Shown here piece by piece: positions 61,002 through 64,000 of a DNA stretch of 64,000 nt. The notes beneath the pieces were generated by a model. The model made no database searches, was not told the DNA's origin, and saw nothing but the letters and a program-made list of their open reading frames with translations. The DNA is taken from the NCBI GenBank assembly GCA_028023455.1, contig JAQFVV010006630.1, positions 310,001 to 374,000 of the forward strand, written 5' to 3'. A program made the position numbers and the translations under genes. Every line of letters begins with the position of its first letter. Within the stretch, counting starts at the first letter, position 1. Source of the stretch: Epiperipatus broadwayi (Eukaryota; Onychophora; Udeonychophora; Euonychophora; Peripatidae).

Positions 61002-64000
61002 TGTAACTTAAGAAGAAATAGATATGGATTTAAAATAATAAATGAATCATAATAAGATGGAAGTGATTGTCAAATGGGAAAAGTAAAACATACAAATATA
61101 TAAATGGGAGAATATAAATAGGAGAAACTCTTATTCTGGAACATGGACTAGACACAGCGGCAGTTACAATAAAAGAAATAATACTTCAGAAACATCTAGT
61201 AAGATAAAGGCAAATTTCTAAAAGTAATAATAATAATTATTACATAATTCAATAATTACAAATGAAATTAAGAAAATGAAAAACTTCACTCTTATTTATA
61301 AAATACTTTTAAGATATGACTTTCCCTCCATCAAAATATATTCTCTGGGTACATAAGTTATTTCCACCAACAGAAACCTTTTATATTCATCTTCATCTAA
61401 AAATATCTCAATATTTAATATTTGTCAAATAAAAGAAGCATTAATTCAAATTCTCTACTCTTGCAGAATAACAATAAAATACAGTGTACTTCTCTAATAC
61501 CACCTATAATAATTAAAGTGTCTTTTGCTACAACAATAATGTAAGTTAAAAATGACTTATTCAATAATATGAACATAATAACAATAATGATCATCTCAGG
61601 GTTCTGAATATCTTTTAGGAATTCTTCTGTAATCACTAATTGCTAATGAATGACTGATATTGTGGGAGACTCTAGTAGGCATATACTTTTCTTATAAGAA
61701 AATACTTTCTAACATTATGTCACAAAAAAAAAATTACACAAAGAAAATATTTAATTTGCTAAGTAATTGCATAATAAAATATACTAAATTCAGAATAATC
61801 ATAGCCATTTATCTAGGATGTCACTCGAAAACAATAGAAAAAGGTAAATTTTATGTCTTTTTATTACCCATAGTCAACACCAATTAAATTATTAAGTGCA
61901 ATGATTATAACTTAAAATTATAAAGAAATGATTAATAATGAGTGCAGTCTGAAAGTAGCTTAAATAATTTTCACCAAAAATTGTCTTAATCTGAATTTAT
62001 CTTAAAAATATTCAGTTTTAATTTTTCTTTGTATGCAATTCCAATCTTTAGAATAGAGAAATATTTGTAAAAGATTTTCATTGGAAATGTCAAGTTTTGG
62101 AACTGTAAAATTTGGTTATCTGTTACCCAGATTTCCAATAAAAATCAGAATTGTAAACATTGTAATCTTTGCAAATAGCAAACTTAATAACTCTAATGGA
62201 CTTATAAATTTAGTGAACTCAAGACAAATGACATATAGAAAAAACAGAAACTAAATACTTATTAAATAACAACAATTAGATTTATTAATGATTAGATATA
62301 AAAATAATGTGTATAAGTTTTTATTATAATTACATCAAACATTCGAATTATTTGCCAACATAAATGCTGTTACAAATAGTTTACATCAGTTGGCATGTAA
62401 GAACATTCAGACCTTTACTGACAATATTACTGCAGTTCAAATACAAGTTTTTCGGTGGGGTATGCATCAAATATTCCCACATGGAATTTGTTTAACAATA
62501 AAATTATTCTGTATCTTAAATTAGCTCATATACAATTAAACATCTGAAATAAGTAATACCAAAACTTTAGCTTATACTAAGCTGAGCCAAAATTTAATTT
62601 AAAATACACACTTTTGTCAAGTGACTTATATAGCCTTCATAGACAAATTAGCATATTATTAGGCTAAATTAGAATTAACTGAGCTTAAATAAATAATAGA
62701 TTAATATAATGTGAGTAATTATGGAATCTAGGCAAATAAATTAATATTGTATTATACACTACCTGGATTTGAATAAACAGGCTGGTAGAATATCCACAAT
62801 TATAAGATTTAGATAACTTGACTAAGATTGCTTAGCACTGTCTTAAACTTCTACATAAACTTTTAAATGAAAAGTGGGCCATTTACCAGAAGTCATACAC
62901 ATAAATCACACCAAATTACTGTTCACATAATAATAGTAAAAGTATTTAAATATTAAATGACTTACAAATCCATCGGTAATGTGGTCTATGTGGGTTTACA
63001 GCTAACATAAGGTATTATGTATTATCTAAATGTCAAGTGCTAAATATTAAATGTTTAAAAGGTATACATATATTGTTGTTTTACTTATGGCTGTCCAAAT
63101 GACTTGGAAACATAATACAGACATTGTTATTCCCACAAAGCACTGAACATAGAGCAACCTGAAGAACTAACACTTCATAAACTTAGTAATCATTGATATG
63201 TCAGTTCTAATACAAAGATAACTTCACCTATTTTAATGGAAAATATAAAAGTTCATCATGAGTGATAGACAAAGCACAGGCTCCACAGAGCAAGAAAATA
63301 TTGATAAAAATGGTGGTTTCCAAATACCTATATCTGAGGCAAAAGAGGATGCCAGGACATTGTCACAGCACATCAGAAAAATGTAGAAAAACATAACAAA
63401 TATATATGATCTTCTTTAGGGATTTAGGTACCTTTAATAATAATAAGAAATGATAACTATCACAAAAATACAAAGCATGATTGACTCATGGAATAACATA
63501 AGCCATAAGGAGAGCTTCTCATCTCACAGAAGCACAATAAATTCTATGCAAATTAGGATATTTACCAGTACATATCCATGATAAATTGCTCTACTCTTGA
63601 TACACATGCCCTTATGGCAAAAAATACTGGAAATATAGACCATAAGATAAATTTTTAGGTTTTTCATTGATAATAATGAAAATAGCATTTGATGAAATTA
63701 TAATGTAACCCATCAAAGTATTACTTAATAATTTTATTACCATAAGCAATATTCTTTAGAATAATGTAGAATATAAGCCCACTTGTCTTGTTATTTGTAC
63801 CTTCTTTATATACCATATTATTTTATTCACTATATCACCAATGACTAATATCATAGCTGATAAATAATTTTCTAATTTAGTATTTTACCAGCAATTATTA
63901 TAAAAGATAACTACATCTTCATATTCTTTCATTTTCTGCATGATTTGTAAATCATAGCAAAAGTTTGTCAATAAGTTTGAAATAAACTTCATTATCTTTA
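60291..64000. other. AT-rich terminal stretch with a (CA)n(TA)n microsatellite
   Basis: No gene, RNA or transposon recognised on either strand. A compound (CA)n(TA)n run lies at about 60,966-61,001. All reading frames are short and of random composition. Confidence 0.5.

Overview
This window is AT-rich (roughly 70% A+T by eye) animal nuclear DNA with no recognisable host gene. Almost everything that can be identified is transposable-element sequence. Several non-LTR retrotransposon lineages, a tRNA-derived SINE-like insertion, a gag-only LTR retrotransposon, fold-back repeats and very long trinucleotide microsatellites point to an invertebrate metazoan. I cannot name the species. No bacterial-style operons, CRISPR arrays or rRNA genes are present.

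Layout. (1) 1-22,828 is a cluster of six LINEs, nearly all separated by (TTA)n tracts. On the minus strand lie three copies of a Tx1-like LINE (here Txl-A, B, C): a zinc-knuckle ORF1 protein plus an APE-endonuclease/reverse-transcriptase ORF2 protein. On the plus strand follow a 5'-truncated CR1/L2-like copy (CRL-1), a near-full-length LINE whose ORF1 protein carries two PHD-like fingers (PHD-LINE), and a second CR1/L2-like copy with an intact 940-residue ORF2 (CRL-2). CRL-2 ends in an uninterrupted (ATT)n tract of about 996 bp. Each element either starts or ends at a (TTA)n block, so the cluster looks like serial insertion into a TTA/TAA microsatellite, with each new tail providing the next target. 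(2) 22,829-29,740 holds two decayed RTE-like LINE copies, one split by a large fold-back element, plus a second fold-back repeat. (3) 30,063-31,731 has a short tRNA-like SINE with a 17-bp target-site duplication and an inverted-repeat element. (4) 31,732-36,077 is AT-rich DNA without recognisable features. (5) 36,078-43,352 is a complete minus-strand Ty3/gypsy-type LTR element with about 1.7-kb LTRs, a gag gene broken by two stops, and no pol. (6) 43,353-53,086 is largely featureless apart from a 20-nt G run, a GC-richer patch and a short near-perfect hairpin. (7) 53,087-60,290 holds two further plus-strand, decayed Txl copies (D and E), again bounded by AAT/AAG microsatellites. (8) 60,291-64,000 is AT-rich and featureless.

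How the parts fit together. In the Txl family the ORF1 protein (zinc knuckle plus a GRP-core, AT-hook-like basic motif) would coat the RNA and perhaps hold it on AT-rich minor groove. The ORF2 protein would nick the target and copy the RNA by target-primed reverse transcription. The combination of an AT-hook-like motif with junctions in (TTA)n suggests microsatellite-targeted retrotransposition; that link is inference. Only CRL-2 ORF2, the Txl-A ORFs and Txl-C ORF1 are still open; the other coding regions carry stops or frameshifts.
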